From Cupriavidus phytohabitans (GTDB taxonomy: Bacteria; Pseudomonadota; Gammaproteobacteria; Burkholderiales; Burkholderiaceae): DNA of 60,406 bases. Position numbers and translations under genes: made by a program. The notes beneath the pieces are model-generated. The model did no database searches and was not told the DNA's origin. It saw nothing but the letters and a program-made list of their open reading frames with translations. Location of the stretch: the NCBI RefSeq assembly GCF_000426345.1, contig NZ_AUFE01000043.1, positions 1-60,406 of the forward strand, read 5' to 3'. This document shows positions 9,155-16,868 of the stretch, piece by piece. The first letter of the stretch is position 1; each line of letters starts with the position of its first letter.

Positions 9155-9814
9155 ATGACTGCGCTCCTGACCCAGTTCGTCAACCTCCTTGGCGCGGTGC
9201 TGCTGATTCTCGCCTTCGCCATGATCTCGCAGCGACGAATTCTGTCGCTGATCAACCTGTTCACGCTGCAGGGGGCGACCCTGGCGTTGGCCACCGCCGT
9301 CGTCGGCTACGTGACCGGTCAGCCGCACCTTTACCTGTCGGCCGGCTTGACCCTGATTCTCAAGGTATTACTCATCCCCTACCTGCTGCACCGCGTTATC
9401 GATCGTCTCCAGATCCGCCGGGACGTCGAGACGCTGATCAACATTCCCACCACCATGCTGATCGGCATCCTGGTGGTGATCTTCGCCTTCAACCTCACCA
9501 TGCCGATCTCGCGGCTGTCTCCGAAGCTCGCGAGCGGCACGCTGGGGATCGCGCTGGCCTGCGTGCTGTTGTCTTTCCTGATGATGATCACGCGGTCCAA
9601 GGCGGTGCCGCAGGTCATCGGCTTCCTGGCGATGGAGAATGGCCTCTTCTTCGCTGCCACCGCAGCGACCTATGGCATGCCGATGGTGGTCGAGCTGGGC
9701 ATAGCGCTCGATGTGCTGATCGGCGTGCTGATCCTGGGTGTGTTCATGTTCCAGATCCGCGAACAGTTCGACAGCCTGGACATCCGTCACCTTGAGAAAC
9801 TGAAGGAGGATTGA
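9155..9814 (+). CDS. hyfE: Hydrogenase-4 subunit E-like (HyfE; NuoK-like)
   Basis: A 219-aa membrane protein with about seven predicted helices, matching HyfE, whose C-terminal half is related to NuoK. Acidic membrane residues are visible in GFLAMENGLFF (about 151-161) and VELGIALDVLIGV (about 177-190), the pattern thought to be part of the proton path. It is followed by an AAGGAGGA ribosome site inside its own 3' end for the next gene. Note that hyfD, an antiporter-type subunit between C and E in E. coli hyf, is absent here. Confidence 0.8.
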   Translation: MTALLTQFVNLLGAVLLILAFAMISQRRILSLINLFTLQGATLALATAVVGYVTGQPHLYLSAGLTLILKVLLIPYLLHRVIDRLQIRRDVETLINIPTTMLIGILVVIFAFNLTMPISRLSPKLASGTLGIALACVLLSFLMMITRSKAVPQVIGFLAMENGLFFAATAATYGMPMVVELGIALDVLIGVLILGVFMFQIREQFDSLDIRHLEKLKED

Positions 9815-9818
9815 GTTG

Positions 9819-11270
9819 ATGGCGCTGGCATTCCTGCTCGGATTTCCGCTCGTCGGTGGGCTGGCGCTGGCTCTGACGGGACATCGCGAGCGCGCACGCG
9901 ACATCAATGTCGCCTTCAGTCTGGGCACCTTCCTCTCGGCTTGCGTGCTGACGGCGGAAATCATCGCCGATGGTCCCATGCTGGCATGGGGCCGGGAGTT
10001 CTACATCGATGCCCTGAACGTCTTTCTGGTCGCGCTGACCGCGTTCGTGGGCCTGACGACTTCGATTTTTTCGCGGCCGTACATGCGGGTGGAGCACGAT
10101 CACGGCAAGATGACACTACCGCGGCTGCGCCTGTACCACAGCATGTACCAGCTCTTCACCTTCACCATGCTGCTGGCGCTGACGACCAATAATATGGGCA
10201 TCGTGTGGGTGGCGATGGAGGCCGCCACGCTGACGACGGTGCTGCTGGTCAGTGTCTACCGCACTGCTGCCAGCCTGGAGGCGGCATGGAAGTACTTCAT
10301 CCTGTGCGGCGTCGGAATTGCACAGGCGCTGTTCGGCACGGTCCTGCTCTACATGGCGGCCGAGAAGGTTATTGGCCCGGAAGGCGGCGCGCTGCTGTGG
10401 ACCAATCTGGACGCAGTCAAAAGCCAGCTCGATCCCAACATCATCACGCTGGCGTTCGCCTTTCTGTTTATCGGCTATGGCACCAAGGTCGGCCTGGTCC
10501 CGTTGCACAACTGGCTGCCCGATGCCCACGCTGAAGGTCCGACCCCGGTGTCCGCCGTGCTCTCCGGCCTGCTGCTCAATGTGGCGCTATATGCGGTGCT
10601 GCGCTGCAAGGTGCTGACCGACGCGGCGCTGGGCAACCAGCTCACCGGCCGCCTGATGATGGGCTTTGGCCTGGTATCGGTGGTAGCGGCCGTCTTCTTC
10701 CTGATCCGGCAGCGCGACGTCAAGCGCATGTTTGCGTATTCGTCCATCGAGCATATGGGCATGATGACCTTCGCCTTCGGCATGGGCGGGCCGATCGGCA
10801 GCTATGCTGGCCTGTTGCACATGACGGTGCATTCGCTGGTCAAGTCAGCGATTTTCTTCGCGGTCGGCCACGCCGCACAGAAGGCCGGTACGCAAGTCAT
10901 GGACGACATCCGCGGACTGATTCGCGTCAGCCCCACGGTGGGATGGGGCCTGATGCTGGGGGCGCTCGCCATCCTGGGCATGCCGCCGTTCGGGGTCTTC
11001 GCCAGCGAGTTCCTGATCGTCACGACCGCCATGCGCGAGCAGCCGTGGGCCACGCCCTTCCTGCTGATCGCGCTTGGACTGGCATTCGCCGCGGTGTTCA
11101 GCCGGGTGCAACCAATGGTCTTCGGCGACACGACGCTCAAGCCGCTGGCGCACCCGCCGGCGCTGGTCCCGGTCTTCGCGCACCTCGCCCTGGGGCTGAT
11201 ACTGGGGCTCTACATCCCGCCCTATCTCGACGCCTGGTACCGCCAGGCGGCCGCAATGCTGGGGAACTGA
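9819..11270 (+). CDS. hyfF: Hydrogenase-4 subunit F-like antiporter subunit (HyfF; NuoN/M-like)
   Basis: A 483-aa polytopic Mrp/NuoN-type antiporter subunit. The core shows WVAMEAATLTTVLLVSVYR with a conserved acidic residue, the channel motif YGTKVGLVPLHNWLPDAHAE near 214, and TPVSAVLSGLLLN. A TTG three bases upstream is also possible, but ATG 9819 has an AAGGAGGA site at good spacing. It is the second antiporter-type subunit of the complex, so the membrane arm would hold HyfB plus HyfF with HyfC and HyfE. Confidence 0.85.
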   Translation: MALAFLLGFPLVGGLALALTGHRERARDINVAFSLGTFLSACVLTAEIIADGPMLAWGREFYIDALNVFLVALTAFVGLTTSIFSRPYMRVEHDHGKMTLPRLRLYHSMYQLFTFTMLLALTTNNMGIVWVAMEAATLTTVLLVSVYRTAASLEAAWKYFILCGVGIAQALFGTVLLYMAAEKVIGPEGGALLWTNLDAVKSQLDPNIITLAFAFLFIGYGTKVGLVPLHNWLPDAHAEGPTPVSAVLSGLLLNVALYAVLRCKVLTDAALGNQLTGRLMMGFGLVSVVAAVFFLIRQRDVKRMFAYSSIEHMGMMTFAFGMGGPIGSYAGLLHMTVHSLVKSAIFFAVGHAAQKAGTQVMDDIRGLIRVSPTVGWGLMLGALAILGMPPFGVFASEFLIVTTAMREQPWATPFLLIALGLAFAAVFSRVQPMVFGDTTLKPLAHPPALVPVFAHLALGLILGLYIPPYLDAWYRQAAAMLGN

Positions 11271-11274
11271 ACCG

Positions 11275-12837
11275 ATGACAGCGTCAGATCTCAGCCTCGA
11301 CCTGGAACGCCTGCCCGCGCCGCTGCCGGTCTGGCATGGTCAGGTCGGGCAGGACGGCTGGATCGCGACGGCCCGTTCGGTGGCGGACGCGGGCGGCCGG
11401 GTCGTTGCGCTGTGGGGCGTCGACCGGCGTGCCATAGGCGGTGTGTTGGCGGCATGCGTGACGTACGCCATGCCGCGGGGACTGATCTGGCTCGAATTGC
11501 GGCTGGATGGTGCCGCGCTCGCTGTGCCGGATCTGAGCAGCGTATTCCCATGCGCAGGCCGGATGCAGCGTGCCATGACCGACATGGTGGGTATCAACGT
11601 GCAGGGCTGCCGCGATGTCCGGCCCTGGCTAGACCACGGCCTGTGGCCGCCGGGCGCGCGGCCGCTGCAATGCGGCGCGCAGGCGGGGGCGGCCCCGGCC
11701 CCGGCTCCGGCCGGCAGACTCCCCGCCGACTACCCTTTCGTGCGCGTGGAGGGTGACGGGGTCCACGAGATCGCCGTCGGCCCGGTGCATGCCGGGATCA
11801 TCGAACCCGGCCACTTCCGCTTTTCCGTGGTCGGCGAGAAGGTGCTGCGGCTGGAGGAACACCTGGGCTATACGCACAAGGGCATCGAGCGGCGTTTCAC
11901 CGAACTGGCGCCGCTCGAGGGCTACCGGCTGGCCAGCCGGGTCTCAGGCGATTCCACCGTGGCTTATGCCTGGGCCTATTGCATGGCGCTGGAGTCCGCC
12001 TGGGACAATACGCCCCCGCCACGGGCAAATTGGCTGCGCGCCCTGATGCTCGAGCGCGAGCGGGTCGCCAATCACCTCGGTGACCTGGGGGCGCTCGGCA
12101 ACGATGCGGGGCTGGCCTTCGGCCTGGCGCAATTCTCTCGCCTGCGCGAAGACTGGCAGCGGCTGTCGGCAGAGGCTTTCGGCCACCGGTTGATGATGGA
12201 TGCCGTAGTGCCGGGCGGCGTTGCGCGGGACGTGACGCCAGCCATGGTTGACTGCCTGCGGCAGCAGTGCGACGTCATCGAGCGGGAAGTACACGTGCTG
12301 CGTGCAGTGTACGACGAACACGCGGGCCTGCAGGACCGCTTTCTGGGGGCGGGCCAAGTCACGCCCGAGCTTGCCGCCCGGCTTGGGCTGACCGGCCTGG
12401 CCGGACGCGCCAGCGGCCACGCGGCCGACCTGCGCTGTGACCATGCCTGGCTGCCCTACGACAGCCTCGCGGTGAAACTGGTCACGTACCGCGGCGGCGA
12501 TGTTGCCGCCCGCGTGGCTGTGCGGTTCGATGAGGTACTTGAGTCGCTGCGACTGATTCGTGCGATCTGTTCAGCCCTGCCGGACGGGGCCACGCGAATC
12601 GTGCCACAAGCGCCCGCCGGCGCCGCCATCGGCGCGGGATGGGTGGAGGGCTGGCGTGGGGAAGTCCTGGTCGCGCTCGAACTTGCCGATGACAGCCGCA
12701 TCCTCCGCTGCCACTGCCACGACCCGTCGTGGCAGAACTGGCCGGTGCTGGAGCATGCCATCATCGGCAACATCGTGCCGGACTTCCCGCTGATCAACAA
12801 ATCCTTCAACCTCAGCTATTCGGGGCACGACCTTTAG
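11275..12837 (+). CDS. hyfG: Large subunit of [NiFe]-hydrogenase-like complex (HyfG/NuoCD-like) without NiFe ligands
   Basis: A 520-aa fusion of a NuoC-like N-terminal domain (about 1-125) and a NuoD/hydrogenase large-subunit domain (about 160-520). In real group 4 hydrogenases two CxxC motifs bind nickel-iron. Here the first motif RVCGICG reads RVSGDST (Ser224-Gly-Asp-Ser227), and the C-terminal DPCYSC reads NLSYSG (Ser514, Gly517), so all four ligands are gone. The chain also ends immediately after this second motif, with no cleavable C-terminal extension. His201 in GYTHKGIE is kept. It therefore cannot make or use hydrogen by the known mechanism and belongs with Ehr-type complexes, between hydrogenases and complex I. 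Its true substrate is unknown. Confidence 0.88.
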   Translation: MTASDLSLDLERLPAPLPVWHGQVGQDGWIATARSVADAGGRVVALWGVDRRAIGGVLAACVTYAMPRGLIWLELRLDGAALAVPDLSSVFPCAGRMQRAMTDMVGINVQGCRDVRPWLDHGLWPPGARPLQCGAQAGAAPAPAPAGRLPADYPFVRVEGDGVHEIAVGPVHAGIIEPGHFRFSVVGEKVLRLEEHLGYTHKGIERRFTELAPLEGYRLASRVSGDSTVAYAWAYCMALESAWDNTPPPRANWLRALMLERERVANHLGDLGALGNDAGLAFGLAQFSRLREDWQRLSAEAFGHRLMMDAVVPGGVARDVTPAMVDCLRQQCDVIEREVHVLRAVYDEHAGLQDRFLGAGQVTPELAARLGLTGLAGRASGHAADLRCDHAWLPYDSLAVKLVTYRGGDVAARVAVRFDEVLESLRLIRAICSALPDGATRIVPQAPAGAAIGAGWVEGWRGEVLVALELADDSRILRCHCHDPSWQNWPVLEHAIIGNIVPDFPLINKSFNLSYSGHDL

Positions 12838-12843
12838 ACTCCT

Positions 12844-13368
12844 ATGTGGCAAATCCTCAGGCAGATCGCCCGCACCGGCATCGTTACCGAGCCTGCGCCG
12901 CCCAGCGCGGCGGGCGAGGCCGCCACCATCCAGCGCATCCACCAGGAATTGCTCGACATTCTCGGCCAGGCGCTCACGATCCGGCAGGTCGATGCCGGAT
13001 CGTGCAATGGCTGCGAGCTGGAGATCCACGCACTCGGCAATCCTTACTACAACATCGAGGGCCTGGGCATCAAATTCGTTGCCAGCCCGCGCCATGCCGA
13101 CATGTTATTGGTGACCGGACCCGTCTCGCGCCATATGGAGGAGGCCTTGCGGCGCACCTACGTGGCAACCCCGGAGCCGAAACTGGTGGTGGCGGTAGGC
13201 GACTGTGGCTGTACCGGCGGTATCTTCGGGGAGAGCTACGCCAGTTGCGGCCGTGTCGCCAATGTCATCCCGGTCGACGTCACCGTACCCGGCTGTCCGC
13301 CGCCACCCATTGAGATCCTGCGCGGAATACTCAGCGCCGTTCGGCGGACCAAATCCGCACGGCCCTAG
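12844..13368 (+). CDS. hyfI: Small subunit of the hydrogenase-like complex (HyfI/NuoB-like)
   Basis: A 174-aa NuoB/HycG-family protein that binds the proximal [4Fe-4S] cluster. Ligands are present as Cys54-x2-Cys57 (SCNGCE), Cys121 (GDCGC) and Cys151 (PGCPPPP). Extra cysteines occur at 123 and 135. So the terminal iron-sulfur cluster is kept even though the partner large subunit has lost its NiFe site, which suggests electron delivery to something other than protons, for instance a quinone. It is the last gene of the operon, 6 bp after hyfG. No ferredoxin-like HyfA or HyfH gene follows. Confidence 0.87.
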   Translation: MWQILRQIARTGIVTEPAPPSAAGEAATIQRIHQELLDILGQALTIRQVDAGSCNGCELEIHALGNPYYNIEGLGIKFVASPRHADMLLVTGPVSRHMEEALRRTYVATPEPKLVVAVGDCGCTGGIFGESYASCGRVANVIPVDVTVPGCPPPPIEILRGILSAVRRTKSARP

Positions 13369-13489
13369 CGATCTTGCTCGCGAACTGAACGCGGCCAATA
13401 TGGCGCGACGGGCACCACCGCTGGCCTCCGTGCGCGCCGCAGGCGCGTGCCAGCTCCGGTACCCGGGCGCTGGCCGCTTTCCGACTGCG

Positions 13490-13699
13490 TTACTGCGTGT
13501 CGCCCGTGTTCCCCGCCAGCGCAGGCGCTCCGTGCTTCGGCCTGGTGGCGTAGTCCACCTCGTGCTTCTGCAAGTAGTCGCGAATCATCTGGCGAACGAT
13601 TTGTGATGGCGTCTGGTCCTGTGCAGCACACAGCGCTTCAAAGGCCTTCTTCTTCACCGGGTCAATCAATACGGTCAGGCGTGCGGTCTTGGATTCCAT
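13490..13699 (-). CDS. CopG-like ribbon-helix-helix regulator 2
   Basis: A 69-aa RHH protein when started at ATG 13699 (a longer in-frame start at 13747 would read through the promoter-like palindromes). The fold is a strand (SKTARLTVLIDP) followed by two helices (KKKAFEALCAAQ and TPSQIVRQMIRDYLQKH). It is a paralogue of the RHH gene at 5886, and the pair brackets the hyf-like operon on opposite strands. It is divergent from the HPr-like gene at 13829. Probably a repressor of its own divergent promoter. Antitoxin function is possible, but no toxin partner is visible. Confidence 0.7.
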   Translation of the reverse strand: MESKTARLTVLIDPVKKKAFEALCAAQDQTPSQIVRQMIRDYLQKHEVDYATRPKHGAPALAGNTGDTQ

Positions 13700-13716
13700 G
13701 CGCTTTTGAGTATCAC

Positions 13717-13746
13717 TGTATAATAATTGTATTATCATACTATACA
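13717..13746 (+). promoter_or_regulatory. AT-rich nested repeats, candidate operator/promoter for RHH 2
   Basis: A strongly AT-rich patch in a GC-rich region contains the outer inverted pair TGTATA (13717-13722) and TATACA (13741-13746), an inner pair ATAAT-N6-ATTAT (13720-13735), and direct copies TGTATAAT / TGTATTAT 11 bp apart. This fits a tandem RHH operator overlapping a promoter between the divergent RHH and HPr-like genes. Confidence 0.5.
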
Positions 13747-13828
13747 ACTACAATGCTACTGTGCCTCCCGCCGGCGCCGCGCGGCGCCAGATCAGTCCTG
13801 AGGTGCACAATTTCTTGATGAGGGTTCA

Positions 13829-14101
13829 GTGGTAGAAGTGACGATCGAACTGAATGCGAGGGACGCATTTCAGGGACGGAATTCCGCCAGGTTGGCATTC
13901 ACTGCCAATCGGTTCGAGTGCGAGATCCTGCTCGCCAGCGGCGCCTGGGTCGCAAATGCCAAGGACGTGATGGAGGTCATGCGGCTATCCGCCCGGGCGG
14001 GCACGCAAATACGCATCCAGACTGTCGGGCCGGACGAGGCGGCCGCCCTGGTCACCATCGCAGCATTGCTGAGGGGGGAAGCGCTCCCCAAGTCACCCTG
14101 A
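13829..14101 (+). CDS. HPr-like protein with Gln15 and Asp46 (Crh-like)
   Basis: A 90-aa protein with the full length and secondary-structure pattern of the PTS phosphocarrier HPr, ending in a helix (DEAAALVTIAALLRG). The active-site His15 of HPr is Gln15 here (DAFQGRNSA replaces the usual GLHARPAA; Arg17 is kept). The regulatory Ser46 is Asp46 (NAKDVMEVM). His15-to-Gln is the hallmark change in Bacillus Crh; Asp46 would mimic permanent phosphorylation. So it cannot carry phosphate and is likely a binding or regulatory relic. The spelling of its start is GTG at 13829. It overlaps the next gene by one base (TGATG), so they are co-translated. Confidence 0.7.
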   Translation: MVEVTIELNARDAFQGRNSARLAFTANRFECEILLASGAWVANAKDVMEVMRLSARAGTQIRIQTVGPDEAAALVTIAALLRGEALPKSP

Positions 14102-14946
14102 TGGAAACCGACAAGATGCACGCCGACCGCCCCTCGTTCGAGGCCTATCTGAAATTCCTGGCCGAGGCGAGCAGCGACGGTACGCCCCAGGTCTTGGAAA
14201 CCCGGCACGCGCTGTCGCTGCATTTCGACGCACTGGCCACCCAAAGCCTCATGTCGCGCAAGGATCCCGACAAGCTCGTGCTGGGTTACACCCGGACGAT
14301 GATGGGATTCCTGCTGTTGCACCCTGCTCCCGCCAGGATCTCGATGATCGGCTTGGGTGGCGGCTCACTTGCCAAATACTGCTACCGGCATCTGGCCAAC
14401 ACCAGGGTTGTGGTAATTGAGATCAATCCGGCGGTCATCGCCTTGCGCGAGCAGTTCCAGATCCCGCCGGACAACGAACGACTCGAGGTGGTCTGCGCGG
14501 ATGGCGCCGAGTATGTCGCGAACCAGAATGCACGTCCGGACGTCATCCTGGTGGACGGCTTCCTGGCCGACGGCATGCCGGTACAGCTTGGCACTGCGGA
14601 TTTCTATGCAGCCTGTCATGCCCGCCTGGCCGATAACGGCGTGCTGGTCGCGAATTTTCTCGATAGCGATCCCGATATCCCGCTTTACCTGGAGGAGGCC
14701 GGCACCGCATTCGGCCAGTCGATGTCGCTCTCTCTTGCCGAAGACAGTGCCAACTACACGCTGTTCGCCTGGAAAGGACCGCACAAGCTGCCCTCCCTGG
14801 ATGCACTGTTGGCGCGTGCGCGCACCCTGGAAACCGCGCATCCGCTGAACCTGACCGCGGCAGCCCGACGGCTGAAACGCGGCGAGCGCGTTGCCCTGGA
14901 TCGCGCCTCCTGGCCCAGGCCGGCAAAGCTGCAGATCCGGTATTGA
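14101..14946 (+). CDS. Spermidine synthase-like methyltransferase-fold protein
   Basis: A 281-aa protein with the Rossmann core of the spermidine synthase/SAM-dependent methyltransferase family. Seen: the nucleotide loop MIGLGGGSLAKY (about 81-92), the acidic strand end VVVIEINPAVI (about 103-113), and CADGAEYV followed by DVILVDGF (about 138-155), which hold the SAM and amine-binding acidic residues in SpeE. The length matches SpeE (about 280 aa), but the N-terminal tetramer strand is poorly conserved. The ATG overlaps the stop of the HPr-like gene. Substrate unknown; annotating it as a true spermidine synthase would go beyond the evidence. Confidence 0.7.
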   Translation: METDKMHADRPSFEAYLKFLAEASSDGTPQVLETRHALSLHFDALATQSLMSRKDPDKLVLGYTRTMMGFLLLHPAPARISMIGLGGGSLAKYCYRHLANTRVVVIEINPAVIALREQFQIPPDNERLEVVCADGAEYVANQNARPDVILVDGFLADGMPVQLGTADFYAACHARLADNGVLVANFLDSDPDIPLYLEEAGTAFGQSMSLSLAEDSANYTLFAWKGPHKLPSLDALLARARTLETAHPLNLTAAARRLKRGERVALDRASWPRPAKLQIRY

Positions 14947-14985
14947 CAAGCCCCTTCCTGCGCAAGCCTCCTGACCAACGCAACC

Positions 14986-16146
14986 ATGCCAATCCTGTAC
15001 TTGCGCAAGCTAACCGGGAAGGAGCGCAATCCCGGAAGCAATCGGCAACTGGCCTGCTATCTGGCCTTTGTTGCCGGAGCGACCAATGCCGGGGGCTTCC
15101 TGGCGGTGCACCAGTACACCTCGCACATGTCTGGCATCGTGTCCGCCATGGCCGACAACCTGGCACTGGGCAGTCTCTGGCTGATGCTGGATGGCTTGGG
15201 GGCTCTGCTGTCGTTCCTGGCTGGTGCCGCCTGCTCGGCAGTCCTGGTCAACTGGGGCCGCCGCGAGCGCCTGCAAAGCGAATACGCGTTGCCGCTCATG
15301 CTGGAGGCCGCGTTGTTAGTGTGTTTTGGCCTGCTTGGAAGCAATCTCGAGCATCACGAATGGCTGTTCGTGCCGGCAACGGTCATGGTGCTCTGTTTCA
15401 TCATGGGCTTGCAAAATGCTCTGGTCACCAAGTTGTCGAATGCCGAGATCCGCACCACGCACGTGACTGGCATGGTTACGGACATCGGCATTGAACTGGG
15501 CAAGCTCTTCTATTGGAACCTGTCCAGAGCCGACTCGAGCAAGCCGCCAGTGCTCGCCAACCGGCGCAAGCTGCGAGTACTCATTACGCTGGTTACCTTG
15601 TTCTTCGCTGGAGGCGTCATTGGCGCCTTGGGATTCAAGCACATCGGGTTCAGCGCCACGCTTGCGTTGGCAACGCTGCTGCTCGCCCTCGCGGCAGTCC
15701 CGGTGCTGGACGATGTCCGTCAGCATTTATGGCGCAGGGACCTGCTGGCTCATCTGGCCGCACGCTCCCGGCGTTGGGCTCGGGTAGTCAAGAATGAGGC
15801 GCACGCCGTGTGGCTGGCTGCACAAGATCCCCGCACGCCATGGCATGCGCAAGCGCTAGCCTTGCTGATCGCCGCCTATGCCTTGTCGCCCATTGACCTG
15901 ATCCCCGATTTCATTCCCGTGCTCGGCTACCTGGACGACGTCGTGCTGGTGCCTCTCGGCCTGTTGCTGGCAATACGGTTAATTCCGCTTGAAGTGATGC
16001 GCCAGCATCGCGCAACGGCCGCAGCGACCCTCAACCGTCCCGTCAGCCACGTTGCAGCGCTGGTGATTGTGACGCTCTGGGCCATTGCCGCGGTATCGGC
16101 ATCGATCTGGCTCGTGCACCATCTGCCCGGGCTGGGAGGCACCTAG
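14986..16146 (+). CDS. DUF1275 membrane protein fused to a DUF1232 domain
   Basis: A 386-aa membrane protein. Residues about 20-240 form a six-helix DUF1275 (YoaK-like) unit, starting ACYLAFVAGATNAGGFLAV and carrying a MGLQNA motif and THVTGMVTDIG. After a basic linker (about 245-275) comes a DUF1232 unit (about 285-335) with its diagnostic YALSPIDLIPDFIPVLGYLD, then a final membrane helix. Both families have no known biochemical role. The two are usually separate genes, so the fusion suggests that they work together. It follows the spermidine-synthase-like gene by 39 bp on the same strand. Confidence 0.75.
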   Translation: MPILYLRKLTGKERNPGSNRQLACYLAFVAGATNAGGFLAVHQYTSHMSGIVSAMADNLALGSLWLMLDGLGALLSFLAGAACSAVLVNWGRRERLQSEYALPLMLEAALLVCFGLLGSNLEHHEWLFVPATVMVLCFIMGLQNALVTKLSNAEIRTTHVTGMVTDIGIELGKLFYWNLSRADSSKPPVLANRRKLRVLITLVTLFFAGGVIGALGFKHIGFSATLALATLLLALAAVPVLDDVRQHLWRRDLLAHLAARSRRWARVVKNEAHAVWLAAQDPRTPWHAQALALLIAAYALSPIDLIPDFIPVLGYLDDVVLVPLGLLLAIRLIPLEVMRQHRATAAATLNRPVSHVAALVIVTLWAIAAVSASIWLVHHLPGLGGT

Positions 16147-16223
16147 AACCATGATCCGATCAGGCAGAGCGATCCTGCTGTCGGTGGCGGCGCGGGTGAT
16201 CAGCAAGCTCCGCTGCTGCCGGA

Positions 16224-16607
16224 TCACTTGATCGCACCAACGGTAAACCCGGCCACGAAGCGGTCAAGGAAGCTGTTGTAGAGCGCAGCCACCGGCACGC
16301 TGACGATCAGGCACGCACCCATCAGCGAGCCCCAGAAGTACACATCGCCCCGCACCAGGAAGGTCGGCACGCCAACGCTCACCGTGTACTGCGACGAACT
16401 TGTGATGAAGGTCAGCGCATAGACGAACTCCTGCATTGCCAGCGTGGCGCTGAAGATGACCACGGTCAGGATCCCGCTCGACGACAACGGCACCACCACG
16501 TTCAGGAAGGCGCCGAAGCGGCTCAGCCCGTCCATCGTCGCGGCTTCCTCGATGTCGCGCGGCACCGCCTTGAAGAACCCCATCATCAGCCAACTGCAGA
16601 ACGGCAC
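16224..16607 (-). pseudogene. Sugar-type ABC transporter permease, C-terminal fragment
   Basis: 127 residues match the C-terminal half of a MalG/UgpE-type inner-membrane permease. The EAA loop for ATPase contact is present (VPRDIEEAATMDGLSRFGAFLNVVVP near residues 15-40). It ends normally for such permeases (FVAGFTVGAIK), but the first ~150 residues are missing and replaced upstream by unrelated ATPase scraps. There is no partner permease, binding protein or ATPase. It is a gene remnant. Confidence 0.75.
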
Positions 16608-16639
16608 CCTGAAGCTGGGGTACTGTTCGGCGAGACCCG

Positions 16640-16790
16640 CTATGTGCGCTGGATGCGTTCATCAGGGCCAAGGCGATCTCGAGCAGCTTCTGCTGGCCGA
16701 ACGACCACCAGCGTATTGAGCATTGATGTCGCGCAGCGGCGCGATCAGGCTCTCGATCATCACCGGGTTCACGCCAGCGGTGGGTTCGTA
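16640..16790 (-). pseudogene. Scrambled fragments of a LivG-type ABC ATPase
   Basis: Two short ATPase motifs are readable on the minus strand in different frames. The piece nearest 16790 reads YEPTAGVNPVMIESLIAPL, the Walker B/D-loop part of a branched-chain amino acid ATPase. The next piece (16657-16701) reads FGQQKLLEIALALMN, the ABC signature and following helix. In a real ATPase the signature comes before Walker B, so the order is reversed as well as out of frame. This points to at least one rearrangement, not only to point decay. Confidence 0.6.
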
Positions 16791-16868
16791 TCAGCAGCGT
16801 ATGGTCCCGCCCCACCCGGCTCTCCGGCTGCCGCGGCACGCCGCAGCAGATTCATCGGGCCAAGCTTC

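Noticed and set aside
8260..9294. 344-aa minus-strand frame opposite hyfC
   Set aside because: Antisense shadow of a membrane-protein gene; Gln/Arg-rich, no family features or ribosome site.
6165..13368. Formate hydrogenlyase / true hydrogenase-4 assignment
   Set aside because: The large subunit lacks all NiFe cysteines, and there is no formate dehydrogenase, ferredoxin subunit or maturation protease in the window.
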